From Mesorhabditis belari (taxonomy: Eukaryota; Nematoda; Chromadorea; Rhabditida; Rhabditidae), in the NCBI GenBank assembly GCA_958450365.1, contig CAUEEP010000758.1:1386565-1450564 (forward strand): a stretch of DNA of 64,000 bases, written 5' to 3'. Below the pieces are notes generated by a model that was not told where the DNA came from, ran no database searches, and worked only from the letters and a program-made list of their open reading frames with translations. This document shows positions 40,269-51,579 of this stretch, one piece after another (the first letter of the stretch is position 1; each line of letters begins with the position of its first letter). The translations under genes and the position numbers were made by a program.

Positions 40269-41540
40269 GCAATTGACTCTAAATCATTCATTTCGCTTCA
40301 CAAAAATAAGTTTTAAAAAAGGGAAAAAGTACGGTATTTTGGTCACCTTATAAATGAAGACATTTAAGCATTTTAAGCCATTCTTTTCTCTATTCTCTAC
40401 CGACCAAATGAAAAAGATGCGGGCCAAACATTTCTTCTCCAAATCGAATTCGATCTCAACTCTCAACGATCTCTGACGATTTTCTTTTTGCATAAATTTA
40501 AATAAAGAAAAAGAAATCTATTAAAGATCAAAAATAAGAAAAAAAGAAAGAAAAAGAAATAAAATTTGATTTCAAAAACGATTTTGCTCAAATTTTTTTT
40601 TTTCAAAATTTTTTTTCCAATTTTTCCCAATAAAAATTTATTTTTTAAAACTCGATTTTTCTCTAAATTTTCTTCTTTTCTACTTACAAATTTAGATTTT
40701 TCAAAAAAAAAATACGGTAATTGGGGTGCGAAGGAGAGAAAAAAAAATAGACGGTGGGGGTCGCTGGGGAAACGAAAAATCGCAAAGAAACGGGCAATTT
40801 GGGGGAAAAAAATCTAGAGAGGGTGGCGATAGATTTAGATAATCAAAATATTTGATTGCAGATATGAGAAGGCTTAGGAAAGTTGGCTTCTTAATGAAAA
40901 TGGTAAAGCCATAGTTGTCCAAAAGTTCGTATGTTTTAAGTTTCATTTAAATGAATCTTTTCTAAAGTGTTTAAAAAAAAGTTCTTTAAAAAAAACTCCC
41001 GTAATCTTTTTATTTTTATCAATTTTTTTTTCTTTCTTTCGATATTTTTAGAATACAGAATACAGAATAAAATTGAATAAAAGTGATTGAATAAAATTGA
41101 ATTGAATCAAATCAAATTGAATTGAATAAAACGATAAATTTAGATTTAGATTCTAGCTTTAGAGATCTTTAAAAGCAAAGAGGGTGGCGATAGATTTAGA
41201 TTTAATAAACGATCTTTTCTTTAATTACAAAGCCTCTAGTTTTGACTCAACGATAATGAATAAAACGAATAAAAATTGAATAAAACGAGAGAGAAGACTA
41301 CGATAGAAAAGAGGCAAAATTTTAGCTTTTACTCAAAAGTCGTTCACAAAAGCCTTCTTTCTACCATAATCTTTGTCACTAGTTTTAATCAATTTTTCGA
41401 TTTTACCGTATCTTCCTAGCTTTAGAGAACTTTAAAAGATACCCCTTTAGAGAACTTTAAAAGTCTCTAGTTTTGACTCATCTTTTTGGTACTTATCCGG
41501 TTATATCCCCAAAAATTTGCGTTTTAAAAACTAAACAAAA
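40269..41540. other. AT-rich DNA with homopolymer runs
   Basis: No gene was seen. Long T and A runs occur at 40590-40690, and GAATAAAA(T/C)GA-type repeats at 41050-41300. AGAGGGTGGCGATAGATTTAGAT is duplicated at 40817 and 41178. Confidence 0.45.
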
Positions 41541-41998
41541 TACCGTATTTTCTCTAATAGTAGTGCACCCCGACGAGCCGAGTTCATCACTATTTTACGG
41601 TTCCCAAGCTTTCACAGAAGCTCAACACTCAAATCCCCCACAAGATCTGATCGTCAGCTACATTTTCCGACCTCACATCGATAGGTTCTGATAAGCGGTT
41701 CTCGAGATTTTGAGGAATTTAGGCGACGCTCATGGTGCACTACTATTAGAGAGAATACGGTATTCTTTATTTTCTCTAATAGTATTGCCCTCTCCCTCTC
41801 CGCCTGGCCGAGCCGAGTTGATCGCTATTTTACGGTTCCCAAGCTTTCACAGAAGCTCAACACTCAAATCCTCCACTAGATCTCATCATCAGCTACATTT
41901 TCCGACCCCACATCGATAGGTTCTGATAAACGGTTCTCGAGATTTTGAGGGAATTTAGGCGACGCTCTGGGTGCACTACTATTAGAGAAAATATGGTA
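41541..41998. mobile_element. Tandem pair of ~225-240 bp elements with TACCGTATTTTC-type ends
   Basis: Unit A (41541-41762) begins TACCGTATTTTCTCTAATAG and ends CTATTAGAGAGAATACGGTA. Unit B (41761-41998) begins TATTCTTTATTTTCTCTAAT and ends with the complement of TACCATATTTTCTCTAATAG. Both contain CGGTTCCCAAGCTTTCACAG and GATAGGTTCTGATAA. The units share a junction TA. A partial end (TACCGTATTTTCTCTAATA) also occurs at 18289. Confidence 0.85.
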
Positions 41999-42674
41999 CC
42001 CATGTTTCATTTAAATAATTCTTTCTCTTCTAAAACACTTTTTAAGAAACACAATAATAATTCTTCTTTCTAAATAGTTAAATAATCGAGTTCTATTCGA
42101 GTAAATGTACTCAAATCCTTCAAATACTTTACTATTTCGAATTTTTGTTAGAATTTGACAATCGGACGGCGGAAAAGTTGCTTGAGAAAATGCAAGACTT
42201 CGTCGAGCCCGACTCAATGACTCAATACACCCGGATTGTACCCATCTTTTTGTATCTTTCGATAGCCTGCCCCATCACAAATCAGTCAACGCAGATAGAT
42301 TTATAGTTTATAGTTTATAGCCATTTATCAATGGCTATAAACTAGTTAAGATCACAATATGTTTCAAAAGTTGACACTTTTTAGAAAACAAAATCGATTA
42401 AAATGAAATAAACGATGTTACCTCAAAAAAAAGGCTCCTCATCATCAAAGAAAATAATAAAATAAAGTTGCTTTAAAGAGAATATCTTTTAAAATCTCTT
42501 CCCGGCTCATCCCTCAAACAGATAAACAGATTTATCTCTCGTTTTTCTCATTTTTCTCATTTCTTTTTTTGTCTTTCATCGGATTAGCTAAATGTCGAAT
42601 AGAAAAAAGAAAAAAATGGGGTAACCCTCGGAAGTTATCACAAAATTGTCACCTCTATGTCATGGCTATAAACT

Positions 42675-42740
42675 AGATTCCATTTTAACCGATTCCATTT
42701 TAACCGATTCCATTTTAACCGATTCCATTTTAACCGATGT
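42675..42740. repeat. 15-bp tandem repeat (GATTCCATTTTAACC)
   Basis: More than four perfect units, ended by GATGTCACCTCTATGTCACC, which itself recurs nearby. Confidence 0.92.
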
Positions 42741-42933
42741 CACCTCTATGTCACCTCTGTCATCACAAAATTGTCACCTCTATCAATTCATTTCACAGCA
42801 AAAATTTTTGAGTTTTCAGCAAGATAAAGAAATTAGAGTTCTCAGCAATTTTCTGGAAAGCCTACGGAAAGCCCTCAAAAAAAGCTACGCAAAATTGATT
42901 TTGATAAAACGGTGACTCATAATCTCTTTTTAG

Positions 42934-43040
42934 TGTACTTTATGCTCGAAACTTGTAAACAAACATTTTCTGGTGTTGCTTAAAAGAGAAACCTAGAAAA
43001 TGCTCTAGAAAGAGTGCGTTTTCACAGAGCACAAAGTACA
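42934..43040. repeat. Palindromic element, family 4, copy 3 (diverged)
   Basis: GTACTTTATGCTCG at the left, GAGCACAAAGTAC at the right, and TTTTCTGG/CTAGAAAGAGTGCGTTTTC inside. Confidence 0.65.
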
Positions 43041-43375
43041 CTCTGATGAGGGAATTGAGGGCACTGGCTAAACAAAGCTAGGGTAATAGGAAAATCGAAA
43101 CTAATCGAAAAACAGGAAAATAAAAAAGATGTATTCAGATTGAAGACCCATTTTCCTTTGATAAGTTTTCTTTTGAGAAAAATCTTTTATTTTTGTGCTG
43201 ATTTTAGACTGAAATATTTTTTATTTGTCTCGTGAATCGTTGAGATGCTTTGGGGATTTGGAAATTGATATGGCTAAAAAGATATTAACGAAAAAGAAGT
43301 AGGATTCTAAGGGAAAAAAATGGAACGAAAGGAGATTGAATATGAAATGGAAAATGGAGAAGATGAAAGCCGAGA

Positions 43376-43740
43376 TGGAGGAAGAGAGGAAGGAAGAGAG
43401 GAAGGAAGGGAGGAAGGAAGAGAGGAAGGAAGGGAGGAAGGAAGAGAGGAAGGAAGGGAGGAAGGAAGAGAGGAAGGAAGGGAGGAAGGAAGAGAGGAAG
43501 GAAGGGAGGAAGGAAGAGAGGGAAGGAAGGGAGGAAGGAAGGAGGAAGGAAGGGAGGAAGGAAGAGAGGGAAGGAAGGGAGGAAGGAAGAGAGGAAGGAA
43601 GGGAGGAAGGAAGAGAGGAAGGAAGGGAGGAAGAAGAGGGAAGGAAGGGAGGAAGGAAGAGAGGAAGGAAGGGAGGAAGGAAGAGAGGAAGGAAGGGAGG
43701 AAGGAAGAGAGGAAGGAAGGGAGGAAGGAAGAGAGGGGAA
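43376..43740. repeat. (GGAA/GGGA)n purine tract
   Basis: About 365 bp of GGAAGGAAGGGAGGAAGGAAGAGA-type repeats, all purine on the plus strand. Open frames through it in several phases are composition artefacts. Confidence 0.97.
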
Positions 43741-43746
43741 ATAATG

Positions 43747-43809
43747 AATGACAAAGATCCTCCCAGACTTACCAATGGAATTCTTCATCCGGAACTGGGA
43801 AGGAATTCG
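43747..43809 (-). other. Possible coding exon (isolated)
   Basis: On the minus strand an ACTTGTAG acceptor is followed by an open stretch (two frames, e.g. 'DPIRRIPSQFRMKNSI') and a GTAAGT donor. It could be an upstream KCNQ exon, but its phase does not fit the exon at 36674 directly. Confidence 0.3.
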
Positions 43810-43983
43810 GCGAATTGGGTCCTACAAGTCTGGCTTTGATGTAGCTAATGAAAAATAAATCTATCAGTTATTCAATCAATGAACTAAAGGGTTTCTTCAA
43901 ATGTGTTTTTTCGAAGCTACCGTAATCTTGGATCTTTATTGAATATCTTTTCTTTCAGCATTTCCCCTGAACCCTCAAAGAAT

Positions 43984-44192
43984 CTAAAATTGGGGGTGGG
44001 ACAAATGCGACCTTTTTTTGCGCACCTGGACATTTGCGCACCTTTTTTTGCGACATCAATCTACGCATACGATTCCCTTCTATGAAAACATTTTTGAAGC
44101 TCTACGACCTTTCCTAAGGCCTTTTCCAGCAAAAAAAAAGGTGCGCAAATGTCCAGGTGCGCAAAAAAAGGTCGCATTTGTCCCACCCCCTA
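43984..44192. mobile_element. Inverted-repeat element, family 3, copy 2
   Basis: GGGGGTGGGACAAATGCGAC is mirrored by GTCGCATTTGTCCCACCCCC. The right half keeps GAAGCTCTACGACCTTTCCT and GGCCTTTTCCAGC as in copy 1. Both arms also carry a GCGCACCTGGACATTTGCGC segment absent from copy 1. Confidence 0.88.
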
Positions 44193-44449
44193 AAATTGAA
44201 TCGATTGAACAGAACTAAAAGCAAGATTACGGTAGTCGAGAAAGTTGACACTTTTTAGAAAACGAATGAGTCGAGAAGAAAATAGCCTCGAATTGTGAAT
44301 CTGGTGCTAGCTGTTAGTAAATAAAGTTTACAATTGTACCAGATGAATCCTAGCTTCAAAGAGTTAACATCAAAGAGTCTTTGTCTATGATTCGGTACTT
44401 CTGAATAGACTTCTGAATAGATTCGGTACTTCTGAGCGCCAAGTCAAGC

Positions 44450-44805
44450 TACAAACTACAATTCCAGACTACAAACACTTGTAAAAACGCGTAGAATCGC
44501 GATTTTTACAAACTCTTTTTACCGAAAAAATCGAGTGAACTTTGGGCTTTTGAATGACACCAAAATCAAGTGAATCCATCATTTTTAATCCGAGAATAAA
44601 CCATTTATAGCCATTTGTAGCCTCGTCCCATAAGGCTGGGACTACAAATCTGGAAAAAACGTTATATTTCGGTGCAGCGATCGTGGATTAACCTGATCTT
44701 GGTGCCATTCGAAAGCCCAAAGTTGGCTCGATTTTTTTGATAAAAACAGTGTGTAAAAATCGCGATTCTACGCGTTTTTACAAGCGTTTGTAGTCTGCGC
44801 TTGTA
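44450..44805. repeat. Long inverted repeat (~100 bp arms)
   Basis: CTTGTAAAAACGCGTAGAAT then CGCGATTTTTACA at the left is mirrored by TGTAAAAATCGCG then ATTCTACGCGTTTTTACAAG at the right. Inner TTTGGGCTTTTGAATG mirrors CATTCGAAAGCCCAAA. Confidence 0.85.
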
Positions 44806-45138
44806 GTTTGTAGTGTCCATGTCTACTTCTTTTCTTGTCTATCTTTTCTCCGCCAACAAGTTAACTATGCAAATTGATTTCTTTGGTGTCTTACCACATT
44901 GAATTTAAGCATTCTTTTTTCTAGTTTTGATATGATTTTGAATAGATTTAAGCTAGAATTAATGAAAAAAAAAGTCAATTTAAAAGTCAATTTATAATAT
45001 TTTTCTCCTTATCTTTACCAAACTAGTGAAATGCGCGGGGGAAATTTGCATTTATTTTCTTTCAAGTTGACGGGGCAAATATGCGGAAGCGCCTATGATT
45101 CGGTACTGTATTTTATCAATATCGAAAAACTTTGCTCA

Positions 45139-45240
45139 ACGAGAACGAGAACGAGAACGAGAACGAGAACGAGAACGAGAACGAGAACGAGAACGAGAAC
45201 GAGAACGACATTAATAACGATTACGAGAACGAGAACGTTT
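45139..45240. repeat. (GAGAAC)n hexanucleotide array
   Basis: About 12 units of AACGAG, an ACATTAATAACGATT interruption, then two more units. Any Arg/Thr repeat frame here is a composition artefact. Confidence 0.93.
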
Positions 45241-45320
45241 TACCACAAAAATTGAACACATTTCTCAATGTCACACAGTGAAATGTCTCAAAATTGTGGT
45301 TCTCCTAAGCTCATTTCATT

Positions 45321-45589
45321 TACCGTAAATACTGTCATAGTACCCCACCCTCATAATGACGGTGCGGAGTGTTTCCTAGTCTAGCTTTGAACGAGTTTTT
45401 CTCGACACTGTTTTATGCTACAATGCGCGCTTAGGTATCAAAAAATAGCTGAAATTCAGCGCTATTTTTTGATACCAAAGACGCATTTTTTGAAAGTACG
45501 GGCGCTTTGAAAAAAATGAAATACGAAAAAAGATTTGCGACTACGCGACTTTACGAAGGGGGTGGGGTATTATTACAGTATTTACGGTA
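45321..45589. mobile_element. Inverted-repeat element, family 1, copy 6
   Basis: TACCGTAAATACTGTCATAG at the left; TATTATTACAGTATTTACGG then TA at the right. Same orientation as copies 5 and 7. Confidence 0.92.
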
Positions 45590-46037
45590 CGTAAAGTTCA
45601 AAAGGACACTCAAAACAAAAATGGGTTTTTCTTTTGAAAAATTTGTGAAATTTGTAGACGGTAGAAAAACGGGAGAGAAAAGTGATCAGTTCCCGGAAAA
45701 TAACGTGCTTTCTGGGTTCAAAATAGTGAATACACGGATGTAAATACCTACAAAAAGCTAATGAATACTTGAAAAAGAGAAAAAGAAAAAAAATTGGCGA
45801 AAAAATTACTCGACCCAGTAGCGTTCAGACAAAAAAAGAAAAAAAAGAGCAAAAACGCTGCCTCGTAGTCAATTAGTTGTTTCGATTGGGCTTCTTGACG
45901 ATTTTTTTTCGAGAAAGAAAATGGCAAAACGGCAAAAACCAGGGAAAGGGTACAATTTTTATTTATGACTTTTGTAAATCAGAAAGATCTTCTTACAATT
46001 ACATAATGGCTTGGAAATCTAGAAACACCACAAATAT

Positions 46038-47722
46038 ACAGTAGCGGACATAATCGACATCCATCATTATCGATCCGACTGAGCCTGTGTCCATCAGCTA
46101 CAGTAGCGGACATAATTTTGGAAACTTTTGTTTTTTCTAAAAAAATTTTCTTAGTAAAGTCTGATTCGGTATGTTTACTAGCGGAAATATATAGACCTAA
46201 AAAGCACGTAATAATCCATAGACAGAACTGCTGAACTTTTTGAAAACTTTTATTTCTAATGCATTTATCTATAAACCTAGAGGACATAAATTTGGAAACT
46301 TTCATAAAAACCTCAAGTGTATTACTTTTTTGTTCTATTTTTATCTTTTTAAACCTCTACTAATTATTTTAACTTTTTTTATAGATGACCAGCAAGAAAG
46401 AGACTTCAACAGAGAAACGCGAAGATGTTGTATGGATGCACCAAAATAGGCAGAAGCAGACATATTTATCTCTCGATCTCTTGGTCTTTCAAAGAGTACT
46501 GTATCAAAAATTTTAAAAAGATACGCTCCAACTGGAACAGAAAATGCTCATAAGCATACGGGAAAACACAGAAAGACGACAAAACGAGATAGTTTGCAGA
46601 TGAAAACTCTTTCAAAGGCTGATCCAAAGAAGTCACCGGTCGAGATTTACGCGGATTTGCCTGACAAAGTCAAAAAGGAAATTAGTTCAAAGACAGTACA
46701 ACGTCGTTTACGTGGATTTGGATTGTTTGGTCGACGTCCTGCTCATAAGCCACTGATCTCTGCAAAGATTCGCAAGCTTCGGGGCAAATTCACAGAAGAG
46801 CATCGATATTGGACAGCTCAACAATGGTCTATTTGCCTTTTTTCGGACGAAAGTAAGTTCGCATTGTTTGAATCTGATGGCTTTCGATATGTTCGTCGTC
46901 ATACCAACAAAAGGTTCAGTAAAGGATACGTAATTCCGACTTTGAAGCATGACGGTGGTAGTGATCTTGTATGGAGTAGCTTTTCAGCTTACGGAATGAT
47001 CCCATTAAAATGCACTGATGGAATTATAGACAAACGTGTTTGCTTGGACATTTTATCGAAACATAAGCTTCCCTCCAGTTGAATGCCTTTCAGTTGATGC
47101 CTTCCAATTTTCTTTTTCGACAGGACAAACATACTTCGCGGCTTGTAAAGGACTGGTTTCAGAAGGAAGGAATTATTTTATGGAATGGCCGAGCCAGAGT
47201 TCTGATTTAAACCATATTGAGAACATCTATAGGAAGTTCCGGAGAGAGCCTGTCAGGCGTTCAGAGCCATAATCTTAATGAAAAATTCGAGCTTTTGGCT
47301 AAGAAGTGGATGGAAATTCAAACAACAACCATCGACAACTTGGCCGCTTCGATGAGCGCTCGGTGCCAGACTATTATTGATTCTAAAGGATCTTCCACAA
47401 AGTATTGAATTGATTTATTTGTTTTTGTTTTAATTTAGAAGTTTAATGGTTTGTTAAGTTATTATTTAGAGTTGTTTTTAAAAGTTTCCAAATTTATGTC
47501 CTCTGGGTTTATAGATAAATGCATTAAAAATAATAGTTTTTAAAGAGTTCAGCAGTCCTGTCTATGGATTATTACGTGCTTTTTAGGTCTACATATCTTG
47601 GCTATTAAAGATACCGAATCAGATTTTACTAAGAAAATTTTTTTAGAAAAAACAAAAGTTTCCAAAATTATGTCCGCTACTGTAGCTGATGGACACAGGC
47701 TCAGTCGGATCGATAATGATGG
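46038..47722. mobile_element. Tc1-like transposon remnant with long nested inverted repeats
   Basis: Inverted arms of ~240 bp (46061-46300 and 47475-47722) flank a decayed transposase. They contain CAGTAGCGGACATAATTTTG next to TA (46101; complement ends 47682). An inner related end, CTAGAGGACATAAATTTGGA, lies at 46278 and is mirrored at ~47505. A further CAGTAGCGGACATAATCGAC at 46038 lies outside the left arm. So at least two sets of related ends are stacked, as if elements inserted into each other. Confidence 0.85.
46385..47408 (+). pseudogene. Decayed Tc1-like transposase
   Basis: Tc1-type motifs appear across shifting frames: 'SAKIRKLRGKF' and 'SICLFSDESKFALFESDGF' (first catalytic Asp), 'SDLVWSSFSAYGMIPLK', 'RVCLDIL', then 'KHTSRLVKDWFQKEGI' and 'EWPSQSSDLNHIEN' (end of the DDE core). 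The DNDP part of the second Asp motif is shortened and at least two frameshifts and a stop (46448) separate the blocks, so it cannot encode an active enzyme. Confidence 0.87.
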
Positions 47723-47726
47723 ACAC

Positions 47727-47872
47727 GGGCTCGGAGCAATCGCTCAGCGCCCTTTCGGATGTCAAAAACTACCCTGGGTTGTCGGGGATCGTCTGTCAGA
47801 ACGATTACCGACGACAAAAGGGAGCACCTATCTATCGGGAGCGTGTGCCAGATGGAGAGCGATTGTGAGCGC
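47727..47872 (-). other. Possible coding exon next to the Tc1-like element
   Basis: One minus-strand frame stays open with gene-like composition ('VVFDIRKGAERLLRAR', 'LTDDPRQPR') up to the transposon arm. It might be an N-terminal KCNQ exon. No donor is obvious because the transposon arm starts there. Confidence 0.25.
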
Positions 47873-48242
47873 ACACAAAGGACATCGATCCTCGAAATTT
47901 TTGAACTTATTCACCTCAACCATTTCCTCGTCTCGATCCATGTGATAAATTAGAGTTTAGAGAAAGCTTAGAGAAATTAGAGAGCTTTAGAGGAAGCTAC
48001 TAGTCAAATATCTCTCCTTTTTTTTGAATGTTCAAACTTTTGAAACAAGGAGAACTTTTTACAGCACAATTCCCAAAATGGAACCACCTGTCCGGGGTGG
48101 TTCTCTTTCTCTTTCTTTCTCCATTCCATTCAATCATATCCATTCAATATGCAAAAAATGGGGTTTGCGAAAAGAAAAGGGTTTTGTAAGGCTAAAGAGA
48201 TCACTTTTGCTAAAGCTTTGCAAGCAGGCTTTCACTGTTTGT

Positions 48243-48346
48243 GTACTTTGTGCTCTCAAGCAAATGCACGGTGTGTGGCTCACTGTTTTACTCTCGTTTT
48301 TGCAAGCTGCATCAGTGTGTGCCAGAGAGGGCACGTTTAGGGTAAA
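48243..48346. repeat. Degenerate palindromic element, possibly family 4
   Basis: GTACTTTGTGCTC at the left end and TGTGCCAGAGAGGGCACGTTTA at the right resemble family 4, but the right terminus is missing. Confidence 0.4.
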
Positions 48347-48404
48347 CGTTTACAGACGTTTAGCCATCACTTAGCCATCACTGACGTACAGATCACTGAC
48401 CTTT

Positions 48405-48476
48405 TTCATGGCCTCTCCCGCGAGAAATGGTGTGTACGGGGCCAATCCAGGCGCATCTTCATCAGTGAAATTCATC
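48405..48476 (-). other. Possible first coding exon (KCNQ isoform or separate gene)
   Basis: On the minus strand a TTTTCAGTTTCAG acceptor is followed by TTTTTCG and an ATG opening 'MNFTDEDAPGLAPYTPFLAG', ending 'EAMKK' at a GTCAGT donor. The look is that of a trans-spliced first exon. The nearest leftward gene it could serve is the KCNQ gene ~12 kb away. Confidence 0.4.
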
Positions 48477-48897
48477 GAAAAACTGAAACTGAAAAATAAA
48501 AGTTTATTTATCTAGATGATAATTGATATTGATGATAAAAAAAATAAATAAAAAAAGTATCTTTTTCAGATAAACCCAGAAGAATCCTCAAAAATAAATC
48601 GATTTTCACGAAAATTCTCCTTTCACTAATCCCCGAGAGGTTCATAAAGAAGAAAAGATTAAAATTAGATTAAAACGATGAAGGATTTTTGAATTACAAA
48701 AGAAAATTTGAAGCTAAACTTGTAAAAATCAAAATTGGAGAGTTGTAATTGGAGATAGGCAAAAAGGGAGAAGAGGAAAGGGCAAAAAGGATTTCTGATG
48801 CGTGTTCGCTTCGAATCTTTTCCTATTTCGTCATTGTTTTTTCATTTGAGCTTTTATATTTAACGTATTTTCTTGTTTGCGGCTTTACTTCCCGAAA

Positions 48898-48992
48898 TTA
48901 ACAGACAGACAACAGACGAAGTTAACAGACAGACAAGAGACGAAGTTAACAGACAGACAACAGACGAAGTTAACAGACAGACAACAGACTCA
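48898..48992. repeat. 24-bp tandem repeat (ACAGACAGACAACAGACGAAGTTA)
   Basis: Four units, the second with AGAGACG in place of CAGACG. Confidence 0.9.
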
Positions 48993-49629
48993 CCCAGTCA
49001 CCCGCTATCAGTAGCCATGAGCCGAGAAAACCAAATCCAATACATGGCTACAAATCTATTTAATGATCAAAGTGCTATACAATCTACAAGGCTAGTTTAA
49101 GCACTGATCTTGCTTTGTCCTTAGCTCAAGAACATTGAGCTAATGATTTTTCAACTAAACCTGAGCCTAAGCAAGTTAAAAGAAACAAGACAAGGCCAGC
49201 TGAAAATACTTGGCTTCAGCAAGACTATTCTCCTGCCCAAATCAAATCAAATATTTACAAAAGAAGCTTGCACCAAAATTTCCATCAAAATTTTCTTTTG
49301 AAATAAAACGAATCAGAGGAAAAGAGAGACAAAGACCAAAAAAAAAAAAATGAATGGCAAAAATGATCGATTTTTTTCATTCGCCTTTTCTTCGAAGAAT
49401 TTCAAAAATATCGCAAGGGTTTCCATTTTTTTTTTGAAGAGATTTCTTTGTCCATCCTCAATCTCATAACTTTTGGATTATCCGGATTTCGTTGCTTGTG
49501 GGAAATAAGTAAAAATAGATGCACAAATCATCAGAATCATTACGTTTTTGTCTAATTACAATCTAAGGTGATAAAATGGATAAAGATAGAGTTGAGAGTT
49601 GGAAGGGAGTTGGAACTAGGGCAGATTAA

Positions 49630-49735
49630 AAACTCGTACGCCGCTGGGACTCGAACGAACGACCTTTAGCTTACTCGTGCGCGCGACCTTTAGCTTTAGC
49701 CAACTGTGCTAACCATTATACCACAAGGTACTTGA
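49630..49735 (-). other. tRNA-like sequence with internal duplication (pseudogene)
   Basis: The minus strand has TTGTGGTATAATGGTTAGCA (A-box-like) and GTTCGTTCGAGTCCCAGCG (B-box-like). Between them TAAGCTAAAGGTCG is partly duplicated, making the middle too long for a tRNA. Acceptor stems do not pair. Confidence 0.4.
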
Positions 49736-50109
49736 TCTCCGCTACTCCAGAGGGACTTAACTAGGGGTTTGGAAAAGAAATCTCGACAAAGTTTTGCTTA
49801 CAATTTAGTGAATGTTTAGGCTTATTGTCAGACTAGAATTTGACAGACTTTGTTCATTTAACTTGAAACGATTCAATCCTAAAATGTGCACTTTAGATAA
49901 AGCTTTTATGAAAACAAGTACAGTAACTTTTCTATGCTAATAGTAAGTCAATTTTAAGTCAAAAATCACAGGCAAGATGGTGGTTTTAAATGGGATTCGA
50001 AGGAATTCAGAAAGCTCTCGGTTTGGACTACCAATAGTTGATCTTTTATTTTTTTTTTAAAACCATCTTTCATTTTTCAAAAACACTTAGTCCAGTGGCT
50101 GGAAAAGCC

Positions 50110-50285
50110 CTAATTGCCAAGCCAACTTGTTCAGCATTTGCCATTGCCAAGCCAACTTGTTCAGCATTTGCCATTGCCAAGCCAACTTGTTCAGCATTTG
50201 CCATTGCCAAGCCTACTTGTTCAGCATTTGCCATTGCCAAGCCTACTTGTTCAGCATTTGCCATTGCCAAACCTACTTTTCCTAG
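50110..50285. repeat. 30-bp minisatellite
   Basis: About 5.8 units of GCCATTGCCAAGCC(A/T)ACTTG then TTCAGCATTT. All frames stay open because the unit is a multiple of three; this is not evidence of coding. Confidence 0.93.
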
Positions 50286-50785
50286 CCTGGGTTGAAGCTG
50301 GAGAAGCTAGCTCACAATGCAAAACCTGTCAAATTTGCCTACACAATTCAAAGCCTGAGTCCAAATCCAAGCATAAATATACCCCCGAAATGAGCGAAAA
50401 CAATAACAGCTTTGTGAATTCTCCAAAGAACAATAGCATTCACTTTACCCAAATTTTCCCAAGAGATTACTCTAAGAAAACAGATTTTCAATTAGTTTTT
50501 TTTGAAAAAAAAAGAAATTCTAATCTTTTTCTCATCGTAAAATATCGATTCGTCTTTTTTTAGATTAGAACACGATACGAAAAGAGCTATTTGGAGAAGC
50601 AGCTGTTAGGAAAAATGAAAGTTGACTATAAAATGTCTTGAAAATTAAAAATCACATTGGTGTCGTGGGAGGGAAAAAAAGGGGGAAATTGAGTAAAAGT
50701 TAAAAAAAATTCAAAGATTTCCCACAGAAATCTGTGCTTTTTGCGTTTAAAAAGGGGAACCTTGGAAACGGGTTGATGGGAGAGT

Positions 50786-50868
50786 CAGGGGAGTGAGGGG
50801 GGGGAGTGAGGGGGAGTCAGGGGCAGTGGAGGACAGTCAGGGACAGTGAGGGGAATGGGCAATCGAGG
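50786..50868. repeat. G-rich GGGAGTGAGG/GGGAGTCAGG repeats
   Basis: Irregular G-rich repeats on the plus strand with several G3-G8 runs. Confidence 0.8.
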
Positions 50869-51579
50869 GGGGAAGCTGATTTGCATGTAAGCTGAGAAAG
50901 CAGTTTGATTTTCCTTATATGTATAGCATTTTTGAAAGCTTTAGAAATAAACAGGATTGTTTTGGAAATAATTGTTTAAGACCAGATTCTGGTCTTAATC
51001 GATTTGACTTGGCTTTTGCTTGGCCAGCTTTTGACTTGGCTTTGCTTGGCTTTATCTGAGTGTTCTTGGCTTCTGATCGAGCTTTGACTTGCCTGGCCTT
51101 GTCTACAGGTCTTAGGCTAGGGCAGGTCAGGTTTTTTTTGGGTTTTAGGATGAACCCTGGAAATGAGTTGTGTGTTTTGCGTTTGGTACAGAGAACAAAA
51201 AAGTTCTGTAAATATTCAATGAATAAAATTGGGTACTTCTGCTTTAAACCTCCCAAAAATTTGTATTTTAAAAAAATGGGATAGAAAATAATGAAATGAA
51301 AATGGCGATCTGTGGCGATACTAACTTCTATGCAAATTGCCCATAACACAACTTTTAAAACGCAAATTCTGCGGAGATTTATGTCGGTTGATGTGTGGGA
51401 AGGTTTAAAGCAGAAAAGTACCATCAATTGTCGCTAAGAGAATCAATATTCTTCACAAAGAAGAAGAATGAAACGAGATGAAGCGATTAAAAAAGGATTC
51501 TTTCTGTAAACATTATCAAAACAAAACACTCACACTGAAAGGTGTAAAGTGATCAGAAAGAATCGGGAAGAGAATTGGA

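Noticed and set aside
43221..43839. Long open frames on both strands across the purine tract
   Set aside because: They consist only of repeat-encoded Leu/Pro/Ser or Glu/Gly/Arg residues in several phases, as expected for a GGAA-type microsatellite.
45139..45240. CRISPR-like array
   Set aside because: The hexanucleotide units are contiguous with no unique spacers, and the window is clearly eukaryotic.
50070..50563. Frames across the 30-bp minisatellite
   Set aside because: The unit length is a multiple of three, so all phases stay open without coding.
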